Shown here: positions 1 through 10,544 of the stretch, piece by piece | How positions within the stretch are numbered: the first letter of the stretch is position 1 | Layout of the letters: the number at the start of each line of letters is the position of its first letter | Assembly (NCBI GenBank): GCA_001600055.1 | Contig: BCIV01000013.1 | Location: forward strand, 186,001-250,000 | DNA length: 64,000 bases | Reading direction: 5' to 3' | Source: Filobasidium wieringae | Lineage: Eukaryota; Basidiomycota; Tremellomycetes; Filobasidiales; Filobasidiaceae | The notes under the pieces: model-generated | Database searches by the model: none | Told to the model about the DNA's origin: nothing | What the model saw: the letters and a program-made list of their open reading frames with translations, nothing else | Made by a program: the position numbers and the translations under genes

Positions 1-55
1 TTGATCGGCTCTGACATGAGCGTCAGCTTATCGGAATGATTTTGCTCTCTTACAG

Positions 56-219
56 ATGCCAAGCGAAAAGCGCTCAAATCCAAGGGTGTCAAGGTGACTG
101 TCGGAAAGAAAGAGGTCAAAGAAGAGGCCCCCAAGGTGCCTAAATCCAAAAACAAGCCAAGGCCTCTGCCTCCCAAGAACACTGGAAAGGGCACGCCAAG
201 GATGAAGGGAGGAGAGTAG
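56..219 (+). CDS. 3' exon of a lysine-rich protein (partial)
   Basis: Last exon of a gene that begins before the window. A splice acceptor (TTGCTCTCTTACAG) ends at 55 and the exon then reads about 54 codons to TAG at 217-219. The translated tail is very rich in Lys and Pro (KSKGVKVTVGKKE, then a PRPLPPKNTGKG stretch), typical of a disordered basic tail of a nuclear or nucleolar protein. The first two bases complete a codon split by the intron. Nothing in this piece identifies the family. The minus-strand frame over the same bases is a shadow. Confidence 0.6.
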
Positions 220-447
220 ACTGATGGTTAGCGTAGTGTGAAGCTTGGTTAGGTATTCTTTTGTCTTTTTATTTCGCATGTAATCGACCTGTATGCGATG
301 TTATACCATCATCCAGCGATCCAGATTTAGGTCGGTCAAGCGCGAGATGGTTGTCGTTCAGTTTCGTAAGATGTCAGATATGGGAGCTCTCGTTACCTTT
401 ATCCCAAGTCGAGAATCCGACACCTAGCTATCGACATCCACCTCAAC

Positions 448-1516
448 ATGTCTGAACAAGCAACGACACTACCGGCAAATTTTGCCGAGCCTCGTAGACC
501 GGAAGGATGTCCTGTGGTACATCCTCATGAATTCCCACCAATACCCCCGGCTCCGTTTGGCCTGACCGAGGACCTCTTCTCGGCACTGGACTTCCTGCCT
601 CTTTTCAACAAACACGTCGGACATCCAATAGAGACGGAGGCTTCAGGCTCTACGAGTGAGATCAAACCGGCCAAGAGAGAAGGAAGTGCCAGTGCTGGAC
701 CTTCCACGCCGGTTCAAAGCGGGTTCGGGGATGTCCAAAAACCAGTAAAGAAGACCATCACTAGGAAATGGATGAAACCTCAGCTATACTATGAAGCACT
801 GTTACCCGAACTGCCAGGTGAGTTCCAATTCTTGGCTTGTATAATTGGATCATGCTCAGTCCGCAAGCTCTCAGACCCTCGTCCCCTGAGAGAACCTCTA
901 CCTCAATTGATTCCTTTACTCTCGGATACCGCGCCAGCACCTACACAACCTGATCCTCCTGGGTTCAGAAGACAAGACATACATAGCGCAACATTCCGGT
1001 TTGACCCGGTCATCGATCCGACGAACAATGATAGCCGAATACACGTCTCTCTACCTGTTGGGAGGGTAACAGGAATGAAAGATCTCGTGCGTGATCTGGC
1101 CATCCTAAATGAGGCTAGTACCTGGACTCAGACCTCTCTTTTTATCAGTACGAAAACGGAAAGAAGAACCCCAGACGAAACAAAGTCAGACCGCACGATT
1201 CCCCTTCATCAGATAAGAACCGCAGGAAGAAGAATGCAGAAAAGGTGAGCCTATTGCCTGACGATACATCATGCTTACGTCCACTAAACAATCATACAAC
1301 CTACAGCATCGCAAAGAAGCTGCCGCTCGGAATCGAATGACCGCTCCAGGACTACTCGAGCACTCCAACACAGCGAACACTCCGGGAACACCTAGATCTG
1401 CACAACCACGTACGCCTGGATATGCTAGTCCCAGCTACAGGCCGAGCACCGGGGGCGGATCGAGAGCAGGAACTCCAGCTTATGCAAAGAGTGTTGGGAG
1501 TCCACGTGTTGGTTGA
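448..1516 (+). CDS. Basic nuclear-type protein, possible Mediator subunit 19
   Basis: Four exons can be joined in frame: 448-817, 860-1086, 1149-1244 and 1307-1516 (about 300 aa). An in-frame alternative acceptor for exon 2 ends at 874. The N-terminal third is Pro-rich, followed by a conserved-looking patch (KWMKPQLYYEALLPELPG), a middle domain ending RVTGMKDLYENGKKN, then a Lys/Arg block (DKNRRKKNAEKHRKEAAARNR) and a Ser/Pro/Gly-rich tail. A short globular part with an 'LPELPG' patch followed by a basic tail recalls Mediator subunit Med19/Rox3, which links Mediator to RNA polymerase II, but this is only a resemblance. Gene structure is good; identity is weak. Confidence 0.6.
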
Positions 1517-2724
1517 ACCAATTTCAAGCGAGCGGATTGAGGGAGCTTGGATAGCAAAGCATTCGGCAGACCTTTCCTTTTGGATTGGTGTTGATCAGGA
1601 GATCCGGAATATCCCTCCGCAACATGCAGGCATATCTAGGAACGAAAAAAAGAGGCGGGGAAGACTGCATAGTTTTAGTACACAGGGAGACTTTTGGGCA
1701 AAATGGAAGCCATCTGTCTGGACGTTGGACACGACAATATGGCCAGTGACAGGTGACGATACCAGCGAGGAGGGCCCGTGACGCCGCTGGTACACTCGCC
1801 CACCTCATAGTCATGTTTTCGCTCCGAACTCCGTGATCAACGCTAGGCGGTCGAGCAAGTTGACGTCAAGGACAGTCTTGGCATGTTGCATATATCTCCA
1901 GGCATTGGTCCAGTCACCCATCAAGTCATAGATTCTGTTCTCTTGCTTTTGCAAAATGCAACATTTCATGTACCGATTCCAGAAGACATTGAGATTCGAT
2001 AGTATGGCTGTTTGACAAAACTCAAAACCGCACATTCTGTCCCATTTTTCGATAACATCCTACAATCTGAATGAAAATTCAAAAGCGCCATGTGGAGAGG
2101 ATATCTGTTTGACCACAAGTTATGACTGATAAGTAAAGCGAGTGAGGCTAGATCAGTGAGTCGTGTTCCAGGTTGCCACTTCAACACGCGAGCGGGCTTG
2201 TGAGACCCTGAGCAGCATGGCTGCCTGGCTCGAGACATGATGATCAAGAACTGGTAATGACTTCAGGAGGTTATTTCAATGCACGATATTGTTCTTCAAT
2301 ACGACGCAGAGGTGGAAAAGGTGTGCTGGCATCTCTCCAAGATGTCGATAAGAGAAGGGAAGACCGGTAGAGAGGATGTTTAAACCCGTAATCTGTCCAG
2401 TGGCCAGGATTAGGTACTGTAAGGGTATACTAGCCTGCTCAAAATCGACGACCGGACCGGTTCGATCCATGTATATACTTTTTAACGAGCGTTTGACAAC
2501 TTAAAGAATTTCCAGTATCCGCACAAGTAGGATTCAGTTGTCGAGATTATACGTACATACATAATGAGAGATTGTGCTAGAGAAACATGAGAGCGAGATG
2601 CCATGTATAGTGATGCAAAGCCGATCAAGTCCTATCGGCAGGGATAGAGTGGTACCTAAACGGACCGAAGCGATATCAGTGTCCCGTTTTGAAAGGTCAT
2701 GTGGACCAAACGGTGAACCATGAC
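1517..2724. other. Gene-poor stretch with minus-strand coding-like fragments
   Basis: No complete gene could be built here. On the minus strand, 2035-1811 contains a fragment reading MGDWTNAWRYMQHAKTVL, which faintly resembles the 'W.AWRY.G.A' stretch of fungal-specific transcription factor domains, and 2470-2276 and 2247-1966 hold other short open stretches in different frames. They cannot be joined into one convincing protein. Either a decayed transcription factor gene or chance ORFs. Confidence 0.25.
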
Positions 2725-4348
2725 TCACTGGGGTGGTAATTCCTCTTCACCCTGTGGAACAAACCTTCCGCCATCTTCATGAACCCTAGGAACCCTATCG
2801 CTCTCCCCCGGACTACTAGGTTCCGTCTGAGGGATCGGACCAGCCTCGTTCTGAGCGTACATCCCCCTCATCCTCTCCTGCTGAGCCTCCCTCATCTTCC
2901 TCGAAGCGGCCGTGGAAGGGGTAGAGGTCTCGTGGGAAGAAGACGTCCCGGTAGGTATGGGGACGGGCATCGGTTCTCCCAAGATCGGAGTGCCAGATGA
3001 GCTTTGTCCAGGAACGCCTCTTCCGGCATAACCGGCAGAAGTGAGGGTAGACCCTGTCGAAGGTCCTCGTCTAACATCCCCAGCAGGCCCGGGGAACCCA
3101 TCCGTACTACTCGCGGTAGGCGAATACATCCCCGCCCCCGCTGCCGTAGCACCGACCGCTCCGGCCCCTGCAGCAGCGTAAGCGCCATACGCTCCTGAAG
3201 CCGAGTTGGGGTATTGAGACATTTCAGGTCCAGCTGATCCTGCTCCTACGCCCGAGCCTGGACCTCCGGGGTAAGAGTAAGGCTCGACGACGGTCGGGCC
3301 GGAATCTACCAGGTCGGTCGTACCGGGAGGAGCACGTCGATTACCTCTGGCCGGGTCGAACTGTTCGTCAGACGCAAGTTCATCAATCAGGAAGGTTTCC
3401 CCCGCTGATTTGGAGAAAGATAAGGCTGACCATCATATCCCCGTAATCCTCCTTTGCGTTCCTCCTCTTTCTCCTCAAGAAGAACCAGATTAGACCGGCG
3501 ATAAGGGCCAGACCGACCACTCCTCCGACTACTCCTCCTACGATCGCTCCGATGTCTGTTCATTGAAAGAGATAATGCACGAAGAGAAGAAAAAGAATGG
3601 ACAAAGGAGGTAGTGTTTTTGGGGCAAGGTCAGGATGAGGGAACGTAAGAGGTTTATGCTTGGTAGCGACATACTGTTTCCTCCTCCTCCATTATTGGGT
3701 ACAGCAACCGCACTAGTCTGAGTGGAACCATCACTGGCAGTGACGATCACCGTCCTTTTCGTATGAATCAACCAAAGATCATCAGTGTCCCATTCCAGAT
3801 ATATCTAGAAAGAGAGTAGATCAAGAGCGACTTACGAATACCTGGTACTCCCTCCCTGCACGCTTGAAGCGGGAACAGTAGCCGTTCCCGTAACAGTGAC
3901 CGAACTTCCAGAAGCGTCCGTGCTGACAAAGGTGGTAGGTACGACCGCACTGCTAACGCTTGCTTGAGAATCGGTCACTGATCCTCCTCCGGCGGCTGTC
4001 CCGCTACTGGTGGTCACTCCTGTACTGGTCGTTTCCGACGTTACAGTGACTGGGACGGAGGATGAGGTGGTGATGACATCCCCGTTAGAAGTGGTGGTTA
4101 CGGGTGCTTCACTGGAGGTCGTCGAGGTGGTGGTGATTACTTGCGAAGTTGTGATCACTTGAGAGGTGGAGGTGGGTTGAGTGGAAGTGGGAGTTGTGGA
4201 TGTGGATGTAGGAGTCGTGACGACGGTGTTTCCTCCCGTTGTGGTGGTGATGACTGAAGAAGTGTCCGCTGTTAAGAAACAAGAAAGGAACCGGGATAAG
4301 GTTAACTATCAGGAAACAAGGATAAAGATGCCAGAGGTACCTACCCAT
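2725..4348 (-). CDS. Ser/Thr-rich single-pass membrane protein (Mid2/SKG6-like plan)
   Basis: Five exons on the minus strand: 4348-4345, 4268-3836, 3754-3675, 3555-3431 and 3360-2725. The start ATG is followed by one base and then an intron, giving [11 protein letters not shown]. Residues up to about 170 are a mucin-like run of Ser/Thr/Val, expected to be O-mannosylated outside the cell. A transmembrane helix follows ([16 protein letters not shown]) with an RRKRR stop-transfer block, then a 200-residue Pro/Gly/Ser tail. No cleavable signal peptide is visible. The layout matches cell-wall stress sensors (Mid2/Wsc type) and SKG6-type proteins; function is inferred from layout only. The fourth intron has an unusual GTCAGC donor, so that junction is the least certain. 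Confidence 0.7.
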
Positions 4349-5389
4349 GATGATTATGTTCTAGTTCAATTGATTATCGATCACCTGAATAATTCTACGT
4401 TTGTAAGCTTTGTAAGGATATAGTTGTAGCGAATGTGATGCGATGTGATGTCGATCCTTAAATCTCCTTCGCGTGATGATAAACTGTCCCAATCAGGATT
4501 CCTGCTATAACGAGTGACCAGAGCGTAGGAAGATGGATAGATCGTCAAGTCCAATCACGATTTCCAGGTGAAAACTATTGCTAGAAACTGGGAGATGATG
4601 ATCCTCCTCAAACGTAAAACTCGAATCCGATGACGATATTCCCCCTTTTTTCCTCGTCTTTTTCACCGGATGATGATCACTTTCTATTTCAAGGCTGTGC
4701 TCTCCACTCAGCGAGCGCTCGCTGGGCCGGGAAGGATGTTAGGAACCGGAGGGAGCCGCGAGTGTCGGATTTCCTCGTATGGGCGATTATGCGTGGACTG
4801 TCCGAACGTTGAGTTGATATATCGCTGTGGTTGAGAGGATGAGTGTACCGCTGACAAGTTGTCGAGGTCGATGTGAACCAGGTGGAAGCTTCCCGGTGGA
4901 GTGGAATGACGATGTTTTGTTTTTCAGCGACAGAGCTTGGACTTGCAGTACCGATGTATCAGGTCGATCTTCCGCGCGGCTTCAGGTTAGGGAGACTTCT
5001 TCCTCCGTCTCTGAACAAGCAGACTTGGCGCGAAAACAACACAAGGTCAATGGGCTTCCTCTTCTCGAACATGGGCTTGCTGAGAACAAGATCGACATAG
5101 GAACGCCACATCTAGTTCTCAAAGGCTCCCCTGGATACGAGAACGAGTCGATCAGAACCAGAACCAGAACCAGAACCAGAATGACCATTTCGGTATCATG
5201 ATATCATAATCGCCCCTCAACTTGAGCACTCCTTTGTGCTCCCAAAAAGTCAAAGATGCTGTCCGATGGAATACATAAGGCAGCTTTTCAGGTTTCAATC
5301 GTCAGGCCAAACCCGATGTGGTTCCAAACCAGCTGTACCTTCTCTGCCCCAAAGCGTATTCCAACTGCATCCCAACCTCTATCGCCATC
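4349..5389. other. Intergenic region
   Basis: Divergent spacer between the minus-strand membrane protein and the first plus-strand array gene. ORFs at 4630-5201 have no domain, composition or splice support. A CAGAAC hexamer repeat of about four copies lies near 5156-5180. No RNA gene recognised. Confidence 0.4.
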
Positions 5390-6016
5390 ATGTCATTAGT
5401 TCCCAGTTCCATCTACTCAAAACCCAACGCCAGTCAGAGCTCTTTATCCCAAGTAGGTTCGAGTGTCGAAACTGGTGGAGGCTCCCTTACCGGCACTCAT
5501 ACGCCGACCGCATCCATCTCAACCGGTCCGGCCCCCAGCACCGGTTCGGCTGTCGCATTATCCGACTCCTACGTAGCTGAAGGAGAAGCGGTTTTGGAAA
5601 GCATACTCAGAGAGGCACAATCTACCAAAAGCAAAGACTCCTTCGGAAAGAGGTTTCATGATGTGGCAAAGACAAAGCTCCTCGCTCGTGGAGAATTTGA
5701 GAAAGACCTTCCAGGTCAAATCAAAGAGTTCGAGCGAAGGTTGCAAGAAGATGGCCTATTGCCGTTGAAACCGATCCCAAATTTGGGACAAGCAACGGAT
5801 GACGAAAAGATCGAAACGATCCGAAAGTATGGGAAGATCTTCCTTCAGTTCAAACCAATGGCCGCGTTCATCTGCGTGGCCACCGGTGCGACTTTATCCG
5901 TTCTTTGGTGGGCTTTCCATATATCTGAAACCGCACCTCAGGAAGACATGGAGTTGCAGAGATTAGGATCAACCAGCCCTGCTAGTTCCAATGGATCTGA
6001 TGACGAAGAAGTCTGA
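5390..6016 (+). CDS. Array protein A: C-terminally anchored membrane protein
   Basis: Single-exon gene, 208 aa from ATG 5390 (chosen over the in-frame ATG at 5318 because MSLVPSSI matches the starts of the paralogues MALAPSSI at 9810 and MSLSSGYS at 12119). Residues 1-70 are Ser/Thr/Gly-rich, 75-150 an acidic, charged helical region (GEFEKDLPGQIKEFERRLQED), and about 155-178 a membrane segment (FICVATGATLSVLWWAFHI), followed by a 30-residue acidic tail with QEDMELQR. No N-terminal signal peptide. A frameshifted copy at 8576-8938 shares the K.IP.LG motif, the membrane segment and QEDIELQR, which proves a family. Family and function are unknown to me. Confidence 0.75.
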   Translation: MSLVPSSIYSKPNASQSSLSQVGSSVETGGGSLTGTHTPTASISTGPAPSTGSAVALSDSYVAEGEAVLESILREAQSTKSKDSFGKRFHDVAKTKLLARGEFEKDLPGQIKEFERRLQEDGLLPLKPIPNLGQATDDEKIETIRKYGKIFLQFKPMAAFICVATGATLSVLWWAFHISETAPQEDMELQRLGSTSPASSNGSDDEEV

Positions 6017-6719
6017 ACGTGAGACTCGGGGTTCACGAGCCGCTTGGATATCCAACATGAACCCCTTGCTAAGAGCTGTAGACCATGCGTCAGATAATTC
6101 ACTCTTTATGGCCGTTATGATTATAAAACGCTATATCATCTGACGTCACAGAGCCGAACCATTTTCTCATTACTGACACAGGAATCATTACCTCATAAAT
6201 TCTGTGAATCAGAACTAGTGCTCTTGAAACAACCCTCGACGCAGTGACGCGGGCCATTGCGCTAACTAGGCCCTAGGCCCTCCGCGGACGCGCCTTATTT
6301 CTTCAGATGGGTGGCAAGACTGCGCAGATTGAATGGCTGCTTCATACGTTCTTTCTTGCTACCCTTGACAAATGTAGTTTTATGTAGAATCGATCCTTGT
6401 TACCCTGATTGAATGATTCAGCTCTCGATGCCGGAAGCGTGTACACTACGTCAGGGGTATATGCGGCACGATATGAGATCAGCCTTACTGAGGACGATGG
6501 TCGTCGTACTTAAGGTGAGAATCGTCGATACAGTATCTACCAGAACCAGGTACCTAAGATGCCATGCAGCCTATGGTTACCGTCTTGTCACCAGCCCCCC
6601 TTCTGCTCGAAAGCTGGCTACCGCTTCTGGAACTCGACTAAACCGGATTGAAGGAGTATACGTCGACGATCTCAGGTCATTCATTGACATGACGAGAGTA
6701 TCCTATACGAAAATTATGC

Positions 6720-6944
6720 ATGTTTGATATACAGATCCTCCGGAAAGTTCCTTTTCTTGACATCCAGGATGTTGAAAAGTGGGGAATTGGGAAAATGTCC
6801 AAAACCCTTGCTAGGTCGATTTATGCTTTGATAATGTCGTTTCTCCTGGTTGTGCTCATGCTGGTCAAGAGCGTAGAACCTAAAGACATGGACCTCCTTT
6901 GTGTGTATACCCAGAATATGTCGAGACTTTTGTATCATATATAG
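6720..6944 (+). pseudogene. Array remnant B: membrane segment of a family copy
   Basis: A 74-codon open frame reading KTLARSIYALIMSFLLVVLMLVKSV, then EPKDMDL. The order 'membrane helix, short spacer, acidic P.(E)DM(E/D)L' repeats the C-terminus of array protein A (TAPQEDMEL). A possible splice acceptor (TTTGATATACAG) precedes it at about 6735. Upstream, 6413-6727 is open in another frame but shows no likeness to the family N-terminus. Read as a decayed copy; it could also be the last exon of a gene whose first exon I cannot place. Confidence 0.35.
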
Positions 6945-7142
6945 AATGGGGTTTCTGACAATATGACTTTCGGTCACCTGTCTGGATAGCGTCTATTCGC
7001 TATGTTGTTACTCGAAACGCAGCCATCAGCAGACCATGGTTCTCATCGATCTCATCATGTGCAGATCGCGCGGATACAATTGAGAAGCACTCTTTTGTGT
7101 CAATATGACGTCAGGTTCTTAGCTGAGAATGACTTGTGAGAG

Positions 7143-7150
7143 CATATAAG
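7143..7150 (+). promoter_or_regulatory. TATA-like element before array protein C
   Basis: CATATAAG about 100 bases before the ATG at 7250. Comparable TATA-like elements lie before other array genes (9693, 12046). Inferred from position only. Confidence 0.35.
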
Positions 7151-7249
7151 CAGAGTTTTTAGAAATACGAGGCGTGCCATTTTATTATGATATTCGGTGA
7201 CATCTTCCGCAGCCCTTGTCGCGCCATTCAGAACTTCACTCCTAACGCT

Positions 7250-7879
7250 ATGGCTTTCCACTCCGATATCATATCAGCTTCCGACACTAGATACAGCATC
7301 GGACACAGAACAAGCGGACTATCCTTCACTCAGGCTTCAATTCTTTCCGAGGTCGCGACAGTTCTAGTCCCAACCTCGATCGGTTCTGCATGTAGCTATC
7401 CTTCCCACGTCGAATTACCCAAATTATTCGACATCACTGGTCCATCCGTCTGCGTCCCGCAAACCCCCTTCAATCTGGAGGAACCGGTCGATTTGTGCAC
7501 AATAGAGGAATGGTCCAAATCATTTGAAGGAAGTATTCAGGAATGGAAGCGTAATCTGAGCAAGGAATCGTCAGTCAAGCTGGAAGCAGCGATGGAAGTG
7601 GAGAATCAGCGTCTCAAGCGGATGAGCTACGAGGATCTGTTGAAGACAGCTCAGCGTATTCACCAACTCATCACCCTTTGTCAGATGACTGGCGCTCAGC
7701 CCAGGAATGAGATCGAACAATTGAGAGGACAGGTAGAAGCCATCTCCAGGAAGATATCAGAGGATGCGGCGTGGAACGGTGTGCATAATCTAGCCTGCTC
7801 GATCAACCAATTGGGTCTTTCGGTATCAATAATGATGATATTGCTACTGTTGGTCCTTGCGCGTATTCGAAATTCTTAA
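7250..7879 (+). CDS. Array protein C: tail-anchored protein
   Basis: Single-exon gene, 209 aa from ATG 7250; an upstream in-frame ATG at 7187 would add 21 residues, but MAFHSDIISASDT resembles the paralogue starts. After a Ser/Thr-rich N-terminus there is a long charged helical part (residues 90-185, e.g. NEIEQLRGQVEAISRKISED) with coiled-coil character. The last 22 residues are a membrane segment (LGLSVSIMMILLLLVLARI) ending in RNS, so this copy is a true tail-anchored protein with almost nothing after the helix. Such proteins are usually inserted after translation by the GET pathway into ER, mitochondrial or peroxisomal membranes; that is inference. Function unknown. Confidence 0.7.
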   Translation: MAFHSDIISASDTRYSIGHRTSGLSFTQASILSEVATVLVPTSIGSACSYPSHVELPKLFDITGPSVCVPQTPFNLEEPVDLCTIEEWSKSFEGSIQEWKRNLSKESSVKLEAAMEVENQRLKRMSYEDLLKTAQRIHQLITLCQMTGAQPRNEIEQLRGQVEAISRKISEDAAWNGVHNLACSINQLGLSVSIMMILLLLVLARIRNS

Positions 7880-8575
7880 GGAGGGAGCGAACTAGAAGGG
7901 ATAGGACGATGCCAAAGATGGCATGGTAGACATTTTGTATAAGGAATGCTTTCCGTGAAATGCCGCTTGTTTCGTTTGAGATACTGTAGCGCGCGCATCA
8001 TGCAACTCCCATTACTATACGAAACTTCCTAGGGCTTGAATCGGAGAACTGTTTAGATACAGCCGGATGTGATGATGGATGCGTGTCTTCTTCTGCTTGG
8101 TTTCTAAAGACAAGCAGAGAGAGGAGGAACGTCACGGTCTGTATATAAAGAACACGATGTACTCCATCATCTGTACGCTGATACTCTAGAGCTTACTAGG
8201 GCTGCACTGCTGTAAATCACTTAGGACTCCTTGCGCAACCGGCGCTAGAAGACGAGCAAAGCTGCATCTCAAGAGATACCTTCCTGTCATCGTCTTTGGT
8301 CGTATATCGGTCGCCAATCCACCTCGCACAGAAATTGAATACCGAAGATCCTTGACATTCTCTAGAGCGTAGCTGGCAAGAAACGTATGCACATACAGCT
8401 TGGTCAATAAAACGAGACCGATATCTTCAATGGTATGAAGCAATAGATTCAACACATCGATGCTCGCGATAATCGAGTTGCGCGCCGATAACGCGAGGTG
8501 TCGCAGTCCGTACTATTTATCTGTGCGTCCAAAACATCTGACAAGCAGATGTACAGCGGGCCAGACCATACATTT
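7880..8575. other. Spacer within the array
   Basis: No gene supported. A strong TATA-like element (TATATAAA, 8142-8149) sits here with no intact reading frame below it until the frameshifted copy at 8576, so it may be the orphaned promoter of that copy. The minus-strand ORF 8455-8186 has no supporting feature. Confidence 0.35.
8142..8149 (+). promoter_or_regulatory. TATA-like element, possibly of decayed copy D
   Basis: TATATAAA in the plus orientation. It precedes the frameshifted family copy by about 430 bases. Its role is inferred from sequence and place only. Confidence 0.3.
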
Positions 8576-8938
8576 TATCAGAGAAGCTGACTGATCTCGA
8601 ACCACTAAAAATCAAGAGACGGGGAATGGACCCATCAAGAAAAGTCAGAAACACCTGACGACCGCCTTGCTGATCTCGAATCCGCTCTCAAAGAGATTGA
8701 CAAGCGACTCAAATCGATCCCCGCCTTGGGGGACGACGCAGAGACGACGATCGACAGAATACGTAATCACTGGAACAGGTTCTTGGATAATCTACCGTTG
8801 ACCCTTTTCTTGACACTCATGGCTTCAGGTACGGCCTGCATGTTGCGATGGGCCATCCTGATCTCGAGGAATCCTCCCGCCCAAGAGGATATCGAGCTGC
8901 AGAGGCGAGATTCTATCAGCTCTGCTGGTTCTTAGACC
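8576..8938 (+). pseudogene. Array copy D: frameshifted family member
   Basis: The first part (8576-8634) is close to 10223-10280 of array gene F at the base level: both carry AGAGAAGCTGA and ACGGGGAATGGA and read SEKL.DLEPL.IK.RGM. In D this frame runs into TGA soon after (VRNT then stop, about 8657). The rest of the copy continues in another frame from about 8640: LADLESALKEIDKRLKSIP, LGDD, then a membrane segment (LFLTLMASGTACMLRWAILI) and PPAQEDIELQR, ending TAG at about 8933-8935. That second half parallels array protein A. So D joins features of F and A and is broken by a frameshift. No ATG fits the second frame; it begins as TTG at 8726. Confidence 0.65.
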
Positions 8939-9172
8939 AGTACCGCAAATATCGGGCCGGATGGGTTGTTTGCCATCGTCGCATATCGTATGCGGAAATC
9001 AAAGCCATCAATCTGTACCAGATGTATTTGGTGTGTAGATCTGTTAAGTCTATATAGCCATTTGAACGAAAACATACGATAACGTATGATGCTGCATGTT
9101 CCTTCGCGATGACCTATAAATCACTTGGCTAATCTATCCATCACTGATATATAGTCTCTAACAAAGCCGAGT

Positions 9173-9378
9173 AATTTTATAGAGATCACAGACCATCCGG
9201 TGAGGCGAACCATAACATTTCAGCTCGTAATACACCCGTAGAGCATTCGCTCAACCATGTCGCCATATATTACGGAGATTTAATTGCTTATCTCGTCATA
9301 CCCGTCGGAGGAGGTTTTCCCTACATCGCAAGAAAAGCTGCCCAATATTACCAGGCAAAACAGCTTAGTTTGTGGTGA
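9173..9378 (+). pseudogene. Array remnant E: open C-terminal fragment without start
   Basis: A 67-codon open frame ending TGA at 9376-9378, with no ATG. It holds a hydrophobic stretch (GDLIAYLVIPVGGGFPYIA) followed by RKAAQYYQAKQLSLW, i.e. membrane helix then short basic tail, as in the C-termini of array proteins G and H. A CACAG acceptor-like site lies at its start. TATAAATC at 9115 lies about 60 bases upstream. Likely a truncated copy; could be chance. Confidence 0.25.
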
Positions 9379-9809
9379 AGATCTAAATGGTAGCTAGAGT
9401 GCGATATTATGTATACCGGAACATGTAGGGGTGATAGCGAAAGCATGACTAGGGCTAGCATAGACAATTATGAGGAACGATTATCTCACAAGCCATAAAG
9501 AGAAGTGTTGAAGATTCATAGGGCCTGATCTTGGTATAGATATAGTATAGCCTCCATCGAATTCGCGCATTCTTCGATTTATAAACCAAACGGATACCTC
9601 GAAGCTGGCTTGCGCCAAAAGTATCAACTTCGTCATAATTGGTATTCCTTTGTGTCTGAGATGATATCTAGCCAGGAAGCACTTACATACAATATAAATT
9701 CAGAGACTAACAGCGTCTATTAGTATTACACCCTCCAGGCTACACTACTTTCATATCCTCAATCGATTGAAAAATCGTATTTCCAAGACTACCGTCCATT
9801 CTTTTTGAA
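9379..9809. other. Spacer before array gene F
   Basis: AT-rich spacer. A TATA-like element (TATAAAT) at 9693-9699 lies 111 bases before the ATG of array gene F. Nothing else recognised. Confidence 0.35.
9693..9699 (+). promoter_or_regulatory. TATA-like element before array gene F
   Basis: TATAAAT about 111 bases before ATG 9810, a spacing similar to that at array genes C and H. Confidence 0.3.
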
Positions 9810-10544
9810 ATGGCTCTCGCCCCGTCTAGCATCGCTACCAATGATCTGTCAACCTCTCCTTATCTCCTCAATGATGATGCTTCAATAACCACGTCTACGA
9901 CCACCACCTCATATGGCCATGTCCCATCAATCGCTCCTCCATGCGAAGTGATCTCAGGTATTTCTTCGCTAGAAAAGATGTCCGCGCGGGATCTGGACAG
10001 CGAGTTGTCCCGCTTCACGGGACGATCAGGAATCATTATATCAACTGGTACCACTTCTGCTTCCGAGCCCATCAGTTCTAGTGTAGACCCAGAGATGTCG
10101 GTGCTCCGCTCTTTGCTGGAAAAGAGCTACTCTACGGAGTACGTTGAGGAACAGATACAAGCCCTACGAGCTAAACTCGCGCCTCATGCTCGGGAAGAGT
10201 TCGATCTGGTCAGATCCAAGATCTCAGAGAAGCTGAGCGATCTCGAACCTCTAGAGATTAAGATACGGGGAATGGAACTTATCGAGGAGAGTCGATCAAT
10301 ACTGCAAGGCCGCGACGAAGATTCCGCTCAGCCGAACGGTAGGGACGATTATGTGGCGAAGGATAGCGATCTCTTCAGTTGGTATGAAAGCTTAGCACAC
10401 GCAGGTGGAATAGCAGCCCTGGTTTTCTTGCTCTTCTATATCGTCTTTCAGACTTTCCTATTGGCTACGCAAAGACGGACAAGGCAGGCTCGTGAACCTC
10501 ACGTTGAGGAGGGTACAGAACTTGCAATCCGTCATGTCGCTTAG
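9810..10544 (+). CDS. Array protein F: C-terminally anchored membrane protein
   Basis: Single-exon gene, 244 aa, start MALAPSSIA. Residues 1-85 are Ser/Thr-rich (TTSTTTTSYG, SSLEK), 95-170 form an acidic helical region (VEEQIQALRAKLAPHAREE, then SKISEKLSDLEPLEIKIRGM). A membrane segment lies at about 193-215 (GGIAALVFLLFYIVFQTFLL), followed by a basic stretch TQRRTRQ and an acidic tail. The base-level match with the frameshifted copy at 8576 shows recent common descent. The positive block just after the helix would favour that end facing the cytosol if the positive-inside rule applies. Function unknown. Confidence 0.75.
   Translation: MALAPSSIATNDLSTSPYLLNDDASITTSTTTTSYGHVPSIAPPCEVISGISSLEKMSARDLDSELSRFTGRSGIIISTGTTSASEPISSSVDPEMSVLRSLLEKSYSTEYVEEQIQALRAKLAPHAREEFDLVRSKISEKLSDLEPLEIKIRGMELIEESRSILQGRDEDSAQPNGRDDYVAKDSDLFSWYESLAHAGGIAALVFLLFYIVFQTFLLATQRRTRQAREPHVEEGTELAIRHVA

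Larger units (their letters stand above)
6017..7249. other. Spacer within the array, with remnant B
   Basis: Apart from the remnant at 6720-6944 there is no recognisable gene. The base composition is more AT-rich than in the flanking housekeeping genes. A TATA-like element lies near the end, before array protein C. Confidence 0.35.

Noticed and set aside
5155..5180. CRISPR-like or satellite repeat
   Set aside because: Only a short hexamer run (CAGAAC); no spacers.
4827..5201. 124-codon plus-strand ORF before the array
   Set aside because: Its end is a TRTRTR run made by a CAGAAC repeat; no likeness to the array family.
6413..6727. 104-codon plus ORF as another array gene
   Set aside because: No Ser/Thr-rich start of the family type and no membrane segment; only the following frame at 6720 has one.
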